Below the pieces are notes generated by a model. That model had not been told where the DNA came from. It did no database searches and saw only the letters and a list, made by a program, of their open reading frames with translations. This document shows positions 11,354 to 22,791 of a DNA stretch of 64,000 nt, piece after piece. Each line of letters begins with the position of its first letter. The first letter of the stretch is position 1. The stretch is from Thamnidium elegans. Its lineage: Eukaryota > Mucoromycota > Mucoromycetes > Mucorales > Mucoraceae. Position numbers and translations under genes: made by a program. The stretch is taken from the NCBI GenBank assembly GCA_025201345.1, contig JAIXMG010000008.1:186001-250000 (forward strand), given 5' to 3'.

Positions 11354-11986
11354 ATGTCACCCATTACATATATTACTAGAACCGAAAGTTTCTCGGCTGC
11401 ACATAGATTACATTCAACTCAATTAACAGACGAAGAGAATAAAGTATTATACGGTAAATGTAATCACCCTCATTTCCATGGACATAATTACAAAGGTACT
11501 AGACAATAATATATATATATATATATATTCATATATTCGTTATACTTATTTTATTAGTCGAGATCACTTTAAAAGGAGAAGTGAATCCTTTGACAGGCAT
11601 GGTTATGAATTTAGTTGATTTAAAGGAATGTATTAGACTTGCTGTCATGGAACCCCTGGATCACAGAAACTTGGTAAGAATAAAATTCTTTTTTATTTTA
11701 TTTTGTAGGCATGATATATTAATTCCTGCGTATTATATAGGATTTAGATGTAGAATTCTTTCAGAAAAAACCAAGCACAACAGAAAATTTAGCAGTATTT
11801 ATTTGGTGGAATTTCCAACTACATTTTTTACAAAATGAAAGCTGGAGATCCAATTCCGCAAGGTTATATAAAGTAAAGGTACATGAGACAGAACGTAATA
11901 TTGTAGAATATATGGGTGAAGGCGAATTAGACGAGTCAGACAGCCCTTTAAAGCTAGCATTAATTAATTTAAAAGGATGCCCTTAA
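11354..11986 (+). CDS. 6-pyruvoyl-tetrahydropterin synthase
   Basis: Three exons: 11354-11495, 11558-11673, 11741-11986, 167 aa. The N-terminus has [10 protein letters not shown] (first zinc His), then [14 protein letters not shown] with the catalytic Cys and two further zinc His residues, then LDHRNLD with the catalytic His-Asp relay, and VHETERN with the pterin-binding Glu. All expected active-site residues are present. The enzyme converts 7,8-dihydroneopterin triphosphate to 6-pyruvoyl-tetrahydropterin in tetrahydrobiopterin synthesis, as a cytosolic hexamer in known cases. In the third exon an earlier AG at about 11708 exists, but only the acceptor at 11739-11740 keeps the frame and the DLDVEFF segment. 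A QueD-like role is the alternative, but the eukaryotic PTPS pattern fits better. Confidence 0.9.
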
Positions 11987-12506
11987 TTTCATGTAACTAA
12001 TAAAAATGGATTTTGGTGAAACACATCTAAACGTATCATTAAAAATTTAGCAGAATTTTTTTTTTTTTTAATCTCAATAAAAAGGGGAGGATTTCACACT
12101 TCGTGTACTTATATCAATCATATCAAAATAGATTTTGTAATTATATAATTGTTGTACACAGACAGATGGAGTTTGGCAAAGAAAAAGTGATATATACATG
12201 TGCTTCCTTTTAATGTAAACTTTCATAATTCTGCCATTTTCTGTTTATGTATATGTAAACTGTGACACGGATATCTTTTTCTGCTCAAATATGGAGACTT
12301 AACATTATTTGTCATTCAATTTTTATAACGAATATAAGGTAATATAGCTATATATACTATGCTACTTTCAACGTAATATGCGGTAATTTCGACCCCCAAC
12401 CCAAGCGTGGAAAAAATAAGTCCTTAGACTCACTGGGAGAACCCCACTTGCAAGCTCTGAGAAAAATACAAACGGTTTTCTTAGGAACCACTGCAAAAAT
12501 TCTTTC
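11987..12506. other. Intergenic region
   Basis: AT-rich, no gene recognised. From about 12385 the base composition changes to less AT-rich sequence that leads into the transposon-like terminus at 12507. Confidence 0.5.
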
Positions 12507-12539
12507 GGATCACCGGTGTGTACATAGGGAAGTTTATAT

Positions 12540-12760
12540 ATCACCACGGTGTTTTTAAGTGTTTTAAAAGTGACAAAAAACACTTTAAAACAGCTAAAAA
12601 ACAAGGTAATTTTTACCGTGCACAAAGTGACATGAAAACACCAAAAATCACCTAAAACCACTTCAAAACCACTTCCTCTTAATTACTTTGAAACCACTTT
12701 GAAATCACTTTTAAAACGTTACTTTAAATCATTTTAAATTACTTTATATTGCAGTACCTA
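12540..12760. repeat. Degenerate ACCACTTTAAA-type repeat tract
   Basis: Many imperfect copies of a roughly 10-12 base unit such as AACCACTTCAAAACCACTT and GAAACCACTTTGAAATCACTT. The units vary in spacing, so this is an eroded satellite rather than a clean tandem array. A matching tract lies at 13555-13735. Confidence 0.6.
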
Positions 12761-13554
12761 TAATCGCTCGCTTGTATTAATGTTTTTATTACCAATTATG
12801 CCAACACGTATGATGAATAAGCGCAAATACATAATGTCACATTTGTCAATGGTAATATATGGACTGAACTTACCGTTTTACTAAACAAACATGAGTCGAT
12901 TCTTGAAGTATGTGACTTTCCTAATTTGCAGCAGTGTTATAAAATTTGTTAATGAAGGTCCATAATACAATTCTACAGTTTACTTACTTTAACTTGGATG
13001 TCTATTACACTAAGATGATATTTTAGTAGTATACTGGCATTGCTTAAAGTAATATCGTAAATAGTACCGCAATAGCCAAAGTTCAAATTATAAGCAACAT
13101 TCTATATTCAGATGATTAAACTTGTAAAACTAACTTTTTCAATAACAAAAAGCTATTAACCACTTATATAAAAAATCCGCTGTGAGTCTTAAGGGTCTTG
13201 AGAAAAGCTTAAAACTTGTAGCATACAAGCTAGCCCAAAGGACTAATTGGCTGGTGGGCAACTAGAAAAAAAGGGTGTAATAGTTAAGAAAGTATAAGCT
13301 AAAAGTAAAGTTCAATACCTAAAAGTAATTATTGTTGTTAAAAGAAAATTTACAAAAAAAAAAAAAAAAAGTTAACAAACTAAGTGTGGGTAATTAGTAA
13401 TCGTTTAAAAGACGCAATGTCGCATAAGAACAGCTTTTGGAGAAAAAAAAAAGCCCATTCATTTTGATTTAGTTCTTGAGCTTTAAAATATTCTTGTATT
13501 AAAAAAATATTCATTTCAATTAACTTCAAATATCTTTTATACTTTAACATTATC

Positions 13555-13735
13555 AACGCTTTAAACCACTTAAAGCCACCTAAAAACTACTTTAAACCAC
13601 TTTAAAAAAACTTAAAACACTTAAAAAACACTTTCTCATTAGGTAGCTACAAAAAACACCTAAAAGTACGTTTTTATTACTTTTTTTACAGGTGATTGCA
13701 AAAATCACCTTAAACCACCAAAACCACCTAATTTT
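13555..13735. repeat. Second degenerate ACCACTTTAAA-type repeat tract
   Basis: Units such as TTTAAACCACTTAAAGCCACC and TACTTTAAACCACTTTAAA, followed by CACCTTAAACCACCAAAACC. It is adjacent to the 3' end of the orphan pseudogene. Confidence 0.6.
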
Positions 13736-13744
13736 TCCCGTGGT

Positions 13745-14535
13745 GAATTGTTTCAACATTTCTTTGAATTTTTGTGTTAGCTGCTGAAACACCACCAGCG
13801 GCCAACTCTGCCAAATGTACCAGGTACGAATTCAAGTTCAACGGATTGACATTTGACTGTTGTGGATTTTTTGATAAAGGCTCCATCAACCATTCACTTA
13901 AGTTTTTAAAAGAATCGTTTTATGCTTCATCATAAGCTTCAATGGAAAGGCTATTAAGCATGTTGGCATCCAATAATTCAGAGGTAATCTGAGCGATTGC
14001 TACCTGCTGGAGAATATTACTAGCATAATTAATAACTGATTTGCTTGAGTGTCCATATACTTGATATTTTGGCAAATCTGTTACGGTGAAAACTGTACAT
14101 GGTTGAAGAAGATCGGTATCTATAGCATCGAAAGTGGCTCGTCACGGAACAAACGTTGATTTACTATTAAATCCACTTCTAAGCTGGCGCAAAGAGGAAA
14201 TCGACAAAGGAGCTGAATACTTCTAGTTGATATTGGTGGTCAGATTAATAAATTTAGCCATTTTTTCAGTATCATAATAAATGGTTGCTGATTCAAGACT
14301 CATTCGTATTTTCGTCTCAGGTCCAACAGATACTTCATTGGTCAACATTTGTAGACATGGTTTTAGTTCCAAGTTTCAGCTTCTCTCTTGATATGGCTCC
14401 ACCTGCTTCCTTAATTATGAGTATAGATAAATTTTTGTGTCGAGAATTAATTGATGGAATTTGCATGTAAATCTGCTACAGCGTGCAAAAGAGCAGGAAG
14501 AAATCTAAAGTCCATATCTATGCATTCAGTAAGTT
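13745..14535 (-). pseudogene. Broken orphan gene inside the 12.5-14.75 kb element
   Basis: The minus strand gives a coherent protein-like translation broken by several stop codons and at least one frameshift. Readable pieces include CIDMDFRFLPALLHAVADL, the frame-shifted KIRMSLESATIYYDTEKMAK, LLQPCTVFTVTDLPKYQVYG, SELLDANMLNSLSIEAYDEA and LNSYLVHLAELAAGGVSAAN. The piece order is collinear, so this is one decayed gene of at least 260 codons. I do not recognise the family; it is probably carried by the surrounding transposon. Stops at several places mean no function. Confidence 0.55.
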
Positions 14536-14563
14536 CACTATAAGAATATTTAGGTTAATTCTT

Positions 14564-14690
14564 GGTACACCACCATTTACACCACCAGTGCCAATTTAGC
14601 GAAATTCCTGCATGGACACCACCATATCATAAGGAATTATTTAGACATTTGATATATGGATTCATTATTAAAAAAAAGGAAAGAAAAAAA
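14564..14690. mobile_element. MITE copy (internally rearranged), same family as 52814-53073
   Basis: It starts GGTACACCACCATTTACACC and shares CACCACCATATCATAAGG and the following A/T tail with the inverse of the right half of the 52.8-kb copy. Even the 5' flank GTTAATTCTT is common to both copies. The internal middle has been lost. Confidence 0.6.
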
Positions 14691-14698
14691 AATCTTTC

Positions 14699-14749
14699 GG
14701 ACCACCGGTTACCCGATCCTAAGTTTCCTTATGTACAGACCGGCGGTCC
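14699..14749. repeat. Palindromic transposon terminus
   Basis: Begins GGACCACCGGT and ends with its near-complement ACCGGCGGTCC, with TACCCGATCCTAAGTTTCCT between. A diverged copy is at 61360-61410 and one arm recurs inverted at 12507-12535. Confidence 0.65.
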
Positions 14750-15297
14750 CTTACTTTTTTTTTATCACGTGCGCTCACCTATTTGCTTTATTTTCGTGAT
14801 TACATCGAATTCAGTTTGCTACTACTATTATTAAATATATCAAACATTAAAGATCTTTAATCGTTCATTTTTATTCATTTATAAATAAAAGTTCTACATC
14901 CAAAACTGAGAGAGTACATACGCTTTTAATAAAACGCCAGCTTAACGTCCGCTTAGCTAAACCGTCAAGTAAAAAAAGGCCTTTAACAGTAATTGCTCGT
15001 TCATTATCTTTCATTTTTAATGCATTAAAATCGCCTGAAAGAGTATACTATTACCGTTGGTTTTTCTATAAAGATACATAAATTTGATCCGGAGTAATCG
15101 CGAAAAAAATCCGAAAAACAAAAGGGCTTGGCCCCTATCACTCTTTAATAATTATAAAAAAAAGTAGAAAAATATAGAACGAACAGTTTTCAATGTTTGA
15201 TATTAAAGACATCTTCCTAATGACTAACTTTTACTATGAAATCTGGGCAAAAGAATAGTTTCCAGACTTTCAATTCTACTTTATTTCACTCACGATT
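14750..15297. other. Spacer between decayed elements
   Basis: No coding capacity. Around 15085-15120 the text GATCCGGAGTAATCGCG followed by AAAAACAAAAGGGC is a diverged version of 29873-29930 (GGATCCAGAGAAATC), and AAAAGAATAGTTTCCAGACT at 15251-15270 is inverted at about 29735-29757, so this is eroded transposon flank. Confidence 0.5.
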
Positions 15298-15601
15298 ATA
15301 AAATTATTCGCAACTCAAATAGAGATATTGTAATATATTTCAGACGTGTAGGACAGGACAGGACAAACTAACTATAATGGCTTAAATATATAAGTGCTAA
15401 AACCGCTCATAAGTAAAATAAATATAACGAAAAGGTTATATATGAACAAGTCGGTTACGAAAGGTATTAATATTTAAAAGATATTTATTTATTACTACAC
15501 GCTAAAAACTCTATACCCTGAAAAGATATAACTTTAATCCATCATGCATACAAAAAAATTTGATCTATGAAAAAAAAAAAAAGTTCGTTTGGAGTTAAAC
15601 T

Positions 15602-15841
15602 AACATAGATAAAATAATAGCTACTATTACCGTAGAAGCGAATAAAGCTGGAATTTTTATTTGTCCTTTCTGCTCTTCTCGTCTTCGCGGATTTGCAAGT
15701 TTTCAGAATCACTTGTCACGGCAACACCCATCAGAATCAAAGCCTCGAAAGATCGATAATAAACGTAATATTGAACAATTTTCCTTTGAAGATGGATGTT
15801 CCGATGTATTACAAGTAACAAATTTGCTGATATCTCGCTGA
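15602..15841 (+). pseudogene. C2H2 zinc-finger-containing transposon ORF fragment
   Basis: Open frame of about 79 codons ending TGA, including CPFCSSRLRGFASFQNHLSR with QH next, a C-x2-C-x12-H-x4-H zinc-finger pattern. Downstream codons encode an acidic segment (EQFSFEDGCSDVLQ) before the stop, after which the frame is broken. The same ORF is conserved in repeat A2 on the opposite strand. Probably the DNA-binding N-terminus of a transposon-encoded protein. Confidence 0.5.
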
Positions 15842-16167
15842 TACTTTTCAGCCATAGCTAAATTAGAAACCAGAAAGTATGGATTTGATCACATAGTCAA
15901 GTAGATCTACTTTACAATTGTAATACTCAAATAACTAGGTTATGTAGCATACATGAGAAGAAAGTTCAATGTTGGTATCAACGAGGAATCACTTTTTTGA
16001 TACCTCGTAGTTACTGTTACAGAAATAAAACTAAAAAGCAGAAATATGAAGGGTTAGCAACATACCATGTCTTGTTACCGACTAAGCTTGTAATTAAACA
16101 GCAAGGAAATAATGCTACGGACAACAGCACGTTTTTGCCGCTTTTTATGAACAGTTTGTCTCATAAT

Positions 16168-16169
<2 letters not shown>

Positions 16170-16199
<30 letters not shown>
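16170..16199 (+). repeat. (CT)n microsatellite in repeat A1
   Basis: About 14 CT units; the inverse (GA)n occurs in repeat A2 at about 61735-61760. Confidence 0.95.
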
Positions 16200-16202
<3 letters not shown>

Positions 16203-16587
16203 ACGACTTGAGAACAACCTAAAATATCTCAGTGAGCTTTTTCTTCCTATTATTTGCTTTTTTTTATCTTGCCTCTTAGGAGTATTATTATTATTATTAC
16301 ATTTTTATAACTGATTCGTACAATATGGCTACATGTTCATTGTTAAAGACAAAAAAAAAAGATACACAAAAATATAATAAAATAATTTAATCAATTATCA
16401 TACCACCCACCAATGCTGAACAATCAAAAAGACAAGAAATTTAGCTGTGATTCTAATATTTAAGCTCTTCGAATGGAGTCTATTATTTTATTATATTTTC
16501 CTTTTAATTTTATATTTTATATTTTATACTTTATCTTATGTTATTTTTTTTCACTTTCTTCTCATTTACATAACTCTTCAAAAACCC

Positions 16588-17661
16588 AAATCTCACTTTC
16601 ATATAAAATAACTGTCCTTTTTCAAGTTAATTTTTATGTGTTAAATCAAAGTATTTCTCCACAATTTGCCTTCAGCTGCGTAAACGATGTCAGACCTTGT
16701 ACCCATCCGCCCACTCATTTGAGGTTACGGCATAACTATTTGTTGAAATGTCTGTACCTATAATATATTATACGTATTCAAAGCTAGTGCATTTATAATA
16801 GACAAGTATACTACCTAACAATGATTGCACAACCAAGTTCATAACCGTGGGATCGTTAAATAACGTCTTGCTCATTAAATCAAAACCAGGCCTCAGGTTC
16901 AAACGTCGGTTTTTTCACTGTGATGAGCATTGTGTTTCGCAAATGGTTATTAAGTTGCGACTTTGATATAGTAAAGTCTTCAAATCGCTCAGTCAAATTA
17001 TTTATTATGTCGCCTGAATATAACAGGAGGTCATTATCCACAGCCGTTTTACTAAGATCCCACAACCAAGTAGCTCGTTATGCTCGGTTGTAAATGAGCT
17101 TTTCGGACCACTGTTTTGTTCAGGCTTTTTATACACAACCTCTTCTGTCCCTTCAGTAATACTTCCACCATCTTAATGCAGTGTGGTAATTAATATTTAA
17201 GTCCCTTGCGACCTTGAGGATTTTCGAGCATACGGTCTATAAACGTTTCTCTAGTAAAGTCACTGTAATTGTTGTATAGCTACACTGATGGCTTTAACTT
17301 ACCAGGTTTCGACTGTTTTTTAACTGAGAACCCTTCAACAATTTTTTTTTTGGGGCGCTTAAAGCTCAAGTAAATTTGTCGACTAGTTATTTTTTCAAGA
17401 ACTATGTTGGGATCATCGACATATGTTAAAACATCCTCCATCGGATCGTAAGCTTTTTCTCCTTCATTAAAAATGTTTTCCTGTCCATCTTCATAAAAAA
17501 AAAAGTATTTATTATTATGTTATATTTTATTAGAAAGAGAGAGGGACAAAACCAAGTATAGAAGATATGCGACGATTAGCGATATATTGTTTAAAAGTCT
17601 AAAATAAGATGGTTTTTATTAATTTGAAAAAGGATAGTTATTTTATATGAAAGTGAGATTT
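16588..17661 (-). mobile_element. Tc1/mariner-like element with 43-bp inverted ends, degenerate
   Basis: Left end 16588-16630 (AAATCTCACTTTCATATAAA then ATAACTGTCC) is the inverse of the right end 17619-17661 (GGATAGTTATTTTATATGAA then AGTGAGATTT). Between them the minus strand encodes pieces of a Tc1-like transposase N-terminus. The 5' part (17398-17661) is repeated directly at 58770-59043, and its terminus recurs at about 31925-31995. Length is about 1.07 kb, too short for a full element with an intact transposase of usual size. Confidence 0.65.
16868..17500 (-). pseudogene. Tc1/IS630-type transposase N-terminal (HTH) remnant
   Basis: Reading the minus strand, EGEKAYDPMEDVLTYVDDPN, RRKI-like basic text, NYSDFTRETFIDRMLENPQG and, in the last frame (17065-16880), DIINNLTERFEDFTISKSQL followed by NNHLRNTMLITVKKPTFEPE. 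The pattern of a helix-turn-helix with FEDFTISKSQLNNHL and VKKPTFEP is familiar from Mucorales Tc1-like transposases. Stops and frameshifts interrupt it, and the catalytic DDE part is missing. Confidence 0.6.
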
Positions 17662-17881
17662 GAATTCAATGACAGTTGAATTGATATTATTGAGAAAACA
17701 AAGCTCTCAATTATCGGGAATAGTATCATGTGCTAAACCGTCAAAAAAAAAATGGTCCTTAGAAAGAATAATTGCATATGAAAATAATAGAATGGAGTAT
17801 ACTAGCAAGAAAAGGAAAGTATTTGTCGACGATAAAAAAAAACCATCAGCTGTTACGCCAGTACAGATTTTCATTTCGTGA
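17660..17881 (+). pseudogene. Lys-rich ORF remnant of unknown origin
   Basis: A 73-codon frame downstream of the Tc1-like element translates to SSQLSGIVSCAKPSKKKWSL and YENNRMEYTSKKRKVFVDDK, basic and protein-like. No start context, domain or partner exon is evident; it is likely another transposon-associated relic. Confidence 0.2.
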
Positions 17882-18667
17882 AAAAGTATCTTGAAGGTGT
17901 AAGTAACTAAAAGGCAAACTGGAAGACATTCTACGAGGAAGGTAAATAACAATCCTTGTTTAATCGCTTTAACAATTTCTTGTCATTTAAAGGTGCATAT
18001 CATAAAAACTGATTGTGAACCGTTTTTAATTGTTAAAAATAAAAACCACTATACACTTATAATGATTACAGCACTATAATAGTAGTTGCCATTACTTTTT
18101 AACAAAGCCGCCAGTCGGTACCATGAGCGCTGTTTCACTCTAACTATCTTTAAAAAAAAGCGAATATTATGACTGAACGAATGTTTTTTCAAATGCTAGT
18201 TAACACCATGTTACGCATGTCAAACTGTGTATATAAATGTAAAGACAGTAGGGAATGAAAAAGAAACAAGTCTCTCTTTATTAATTTATGCAAGTTTTAT
18301 TTTGAGAAGTACAGTTTAAAATATAGAAATTAACTGATCGTGCTGTAGGTATATTGTACAAACTGGTATTAACCCACAAAGCTAGTATTTTTTATAAGAA
18401 AAAGTACCGCAACGCTTTAGTTATTCAAACAATTCAATGTATTAACTAGTTATAGCACTATCGCTCGTTCTCCTTATTAACTAACTGTATAATAAATTCT
18501 AAAAGACGAGTACCAAGCGTAAAACTGATCATTTTTGTGATTTATATTATGCATTTATAATTAGTATCTTTATGACTATAAATTATGGTTTATACTCGCA
18601 TAGTTTCCTGTGGGAGAATTTTAATATCGACTCTATTGTTGTTTATCGCCATCTTGCTCATTATTAT

Positions 18668-18698
<31 letters not shown>

Positions 18699-21000
18699 GT
18701 CAGAATAGTATTTTGGTCATTTCGGTCTATTATCTTCTAAGACGTTTTTTTTTCCTTCTACTTTATACTATTTACAGGTCCCAAATGCCTTTTTTTATAT
18801 ATCATTGCTGTGCTCTCAAATGATTGTATTAGCATACGGTCTTTTTTTTCTAGAAGCATAATCTATTCTAATAGCGATTTGGATCACGCGTAAAAGATTT
18901 GAAGTGTATCTAAATCACCGGATCAAAGTATTTGCACTTGGTTTTCTCATTGCAGCAACACTTGAGCTTTAATATAAATTAGGTAACGACCGATTACTTT
19001 TTCTACGCAAAGTTCTGTTTGATAAGAGAAGCTGCGCCTTGTTTAAATACATTTCACAGAAAAAAAAACCTGTTTTTTAAGGTACCGTCGTTACTTTTTC
19101 AGGTCTTTATGGAAAATTATATTTGTACAGAATACAAGTTGTGTGTTCAGTTAATTATCTATGATGTCAGGTTATATAAATCACAGGTACCTTTTTTTTT
19201 TCTGTATCACGGCTTTAAGATGAAATAGACCATTTGTTTATTTTTTTCTCGGGTTCAATTAGACTAACCCTTTAAAAGCTATTTATCCATAATAAAGAAT
19301 CACACTTGGATGTTTTATTTATGTACATATCGAAAAAAAGATGCGCGCAAATTGATGTACTTGGTTATTTGTAAATACAAAGTATCTAAACTTGTTATTT
19401 TCCGTAGTTCTCTTTAAAAAAAATAATCGGTTATTCAATGTACGTGTTAAGGAAGAAACTTACTGGGGGGGAGAACGTGTAACGCAATCTACAATATTTG
19501 GTTAGTGGAAACCCTAATTAAACGGATGTAGCATCTTAGCCCTTGTCCAATGTTCCCGACCTTCGCCAGAAACCAAAAGCCAAGTCGAAAAAATACAAAA
19601 AGTAAATGCATGCAAGATAGAAAAAAAAAAAGTACATCCTACGTTATTTTATTTTATTTTTTTGTTGCTCAAAAATATTTGAGAAATACTTATTTTTACA
19701 ACTGCAAAAGATGTTATTCGTTTACAAAAGATCGGATACAATTATATATATTTAATGAATAAGTATAATAAAAATCCAATAATTTATACTTGGATTCTAG
19801 ACTGATTTCTTCAAATTACCCTTTTCCGCATTATCATGGGTCTTTATTCGGGTACTTTTTTTTTTTTTTTTTTTCCTATAAATTACTTGCATGAAGCAGC
19901 TGTCAATGCAGACTATGATTGAACATGAACAATATTAAAGACTCTCTTTTTTATTATTACTCTATCAATGTGCGCAGGTTGTTCTCGTTTAGCTACAGAA
20001 ACGTCTCTTAGATAGGATGATACAAGGTTTAGAAGCGGATTTCTATTTTTTTTTCCTGGTACCATTTTCGCTGTTAATTTCTATTAATGATTTTTTTTTT
20101 TTTTTTATGTTTGTTGACAGAGCGATATAAATTGATAGACTAGGTAAAACGTTTAAACTGAAGAAAAAAAAACTATTGTTTTTAGAAATAAAAGATATAT
20201 TTTTTTTTATAATAATCGCACAAAATATCTCTGGAGCTTAAGCGATTATAATATTCTTCGCAAAAAAAAATAGTAAGGGATAGCGTTTAAGGGAAACAAA
20301 GAGTAGACTTGAGTTATATAATAAAATAATATATATATATAATAGAGAGGCTCAATTTATGGTTGTCTTATTCGGCTTATCACTTTATTATCACATTCTT
20401 AATTGTATAGTAATGCGCAAAGATATCCAGTAAATTCCTGTACTGAATCCTTTTTGTTATCTAATTACGAGTACAAGGGAGAGGATACACATAAACATAT
20501 TAATTTAAAAAAAAAACTGTTTGCAATATTGAGATAGACTATATACTTTATTATTTTCTAAAAAAAAAGACATTGAAAAGCAAAATAGTATTACCTCCTA
20601 CTCAACGTGTGCAGTATTAATTTGTCGTAATATCTGGCTTTTTTTTTTCTTCTTCTTCCCCGAGACAACCGAGAAATAACAACAACAACAACCACAACAA
20701 AAAGGGTACAAGGTTAGGGCCCCTTGAAATAATCTAGGGGAATCAGGGATAGATGTATAACAAGATCAAAAAGATATATACTGAAAACCACTCTTCCGAA
20801 ATTGTATTTACACAAGAAAAATTGGCATACTCTATATAGTGCATTTCACACATTGTGTAATGATTAGAACTTGACGATCCATAGACTTGTGAGATAAATA
20901 ACTATAAAAGTAGTTTATCAATTACCTAGACGGACTACAAAAAAAATTAAAAACAGATCGATTGTATTCTATATTGTCACCTAAAATGATCTTCAAATAC

Positions 21001-21035
<35 letters not shown>

Positions 21036-21186
21036 ATTGTATTTTGAGAACTAGTTCTTTAATAGAAGTGTTCTTTTTTTATTATTGTTGAGAAGTTTTG
21101 ATCGCATGAACGTCATTTTTTCGTAATCCCACTCTCCAATATCACTTACTCCTTTTTTTTTTAGACAATCTAATTTTTCTGTTCTC

Positions 21187-21227
<41 letters not shown>

Positions 21228-21955
21228 TAAAACAATACATTGATAAGCAATAAACAATAAAAAAAAAGCGTTACCGGAACTTTTTCTATTCCGTAACTTT
21301 TTTGATATTTTTTTTTTTTTTTTAAAAGAAAATAGTATTATAATATTTTAAATTAAAATTGTATATGTACAAAAAACAAAGGAGAAAAAGCTTACGCGCA
21401 CTGATTATTTCAAGACACTGAATTTATCTTTTTGAATACAATAAAATATTTTAAAAACTATCAGGTTAGCTTGATAATTGGGTACTAAAAAAAAAGGTCT
21501 AATAAGTCGGGTCTGAGCACTGCTTTACCGTAAAAAGTAAGTAAAAAAAAAAAACTGTGCACACTTCCAGAAAAAAAAGGCCGATACGTATCTACAGAAT
21601 TTTATCTAGCACATATAGTTTGCATTTCCCAGATATACCACATTTTAACCGATGGTTCGGCGCCATAATATATATATATAAATGTATAAAAAAAACCCCC
21701 CCGTTTTTTCTTTCTATTTTTTCATCTTTTTGATATTTGTTTACAATTTAAAAAAGCTTATAAAATGAATTCCACATGTTGACTATTTAGACAGGAAAAA
21801 TTTTTAAAAAAAAAAAAAAAAAAAACTGTATCGATACACCAATCTTGTACCATCCTATCCTAATTTTTTAAGTTGTGCGAGAAATGTCACGACCCGGCTC
21901 AGCAATTTTTATTTATATGGGCGTGTAAAAAAATTTACGGGTATAATGATTTAAG

Positions 21956-21986
<31 letters not shown>

Positions 21987-22629
21987 CTAAATTTGTGAAA
22001 AGACCGTAATCAACATAAAGGGTCATGCGATTGTCAATAAGTGTATATATATACTAAGCCATCATAAAAAAGAAGCTAGTTAAAACATTTCAAAAAAATT
22101 TAGGAACACACGACATACAAGCGTAATAGAGTCATGGGTTTGCTGATGATAAGAAAGACAAAGAAAAGAACACAGGAACGAGACTTGTTTCTTCTTTGTT
22201 CCCAATTGTATGACCTATCCGATGAATTATGTAAATAGTAAATACGATCGGCGTTTGATCTCCGTATTCACCCTATTGCAAGAATACCCACACACTTTTT
22301 TATCTCTCAAAAAGCTAACTAAAACTACAAAATGAAACATTAAAAGGTAATTGACTAGTCTTACCAAATATAGTCCTTCTTTCTTTTCGGGTACTTAAAA
22401 TCAGGAAGAAGAAAAGAAAGGAGGAGATTTTTATTTGCGAAAAAAAAAAAAAAAAAGAGTTACCCACGTCGATTATTACATTATTTTTAAAGATCAGTAA
22501 TAAGAATAAAATTAAATAGAAAGATTTATTATTAATATTTACAAATGAGTTTAGAATGGGAGGGGGGCATAATGAAGATTTACAAAATAAGTTTTGTGAT
22601 TAATAAATTAAGAAGGAATATACAAAAAA
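17882..22629. other. 4.7-kb gene-poor AT-rich region
   Basis: No gene, RNA or repeat copy is recognised. It is marked by many homopolymer runs, for example about 20 T near 18670, 18 T near 19858, poly-A near 21000, 21190 and 21958, and poly-T near 21308. Open frames here are short and rich in Phe or Lys from the homopolymers. Confidence 0.55.
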
Positions 22630-22760
22630 TTATACTGAGGAAGTGGAGGGGGATAAGGCAACAGGCACCTGTTGGTTATTATTATTAGACCTTGTAGAAA
22701 TCAAAGCCGAAACGGTGTTATCAAGCATAGTTGAAACCGTACTTAAATCACCAGATCTAT

Positions 22761-22791
<31 letters not shown>

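Larger units (their letters stand above)
12507..14749. mobile_element. Decayed transposon bounded by inverted GGAC(C/T)ACCGG-type ends
   Basis: The left end 12507-12535 (GGATCACCGGTGTGTACATA then GGGAAGTTT) is the inverse of the right end 14721-14749 (ending GTACAGACCGGCGGTCC), with about 23 of 29 positions matching by eye. The same consensus also occurs at 61360-61410. Inside are two tracts of degenerate CACTTTAAAAC-type repeats, a broken orphan gene and a MITE fragment. No intact transposase is present. The element call is inference from the inverted ends and internal relics; whether both ends belong to one insertion is not certain. Confidence 0.45.
15298..16490 (+). mobile_element. Repeat A1 (1.2 kb), inverted partner of 61430-62631
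   Basis: Nearly every line matches the complement of 61430-62631 with only scattered substitutions and small indels, by eye above 90 percent. It contains a zinc-finger ORF relic (15602-15841), a second short frame (about 15997-16200) that is present in both copies, and a (CT)n run. The short frame carries mostly amino-acid-changing differences between copies, arguing against selection. It looks like a transposon body without intact transposase. Confidence 0.75.

Noticed and set aside
11702..11740. Earlier acceptor for PTPS exon 3
   Set aside because: Using the AG near 11708 disrupts the DLDVEFF reading and adds a stop-prone segment; the acceptor at 11739-11740 keeps the domain.
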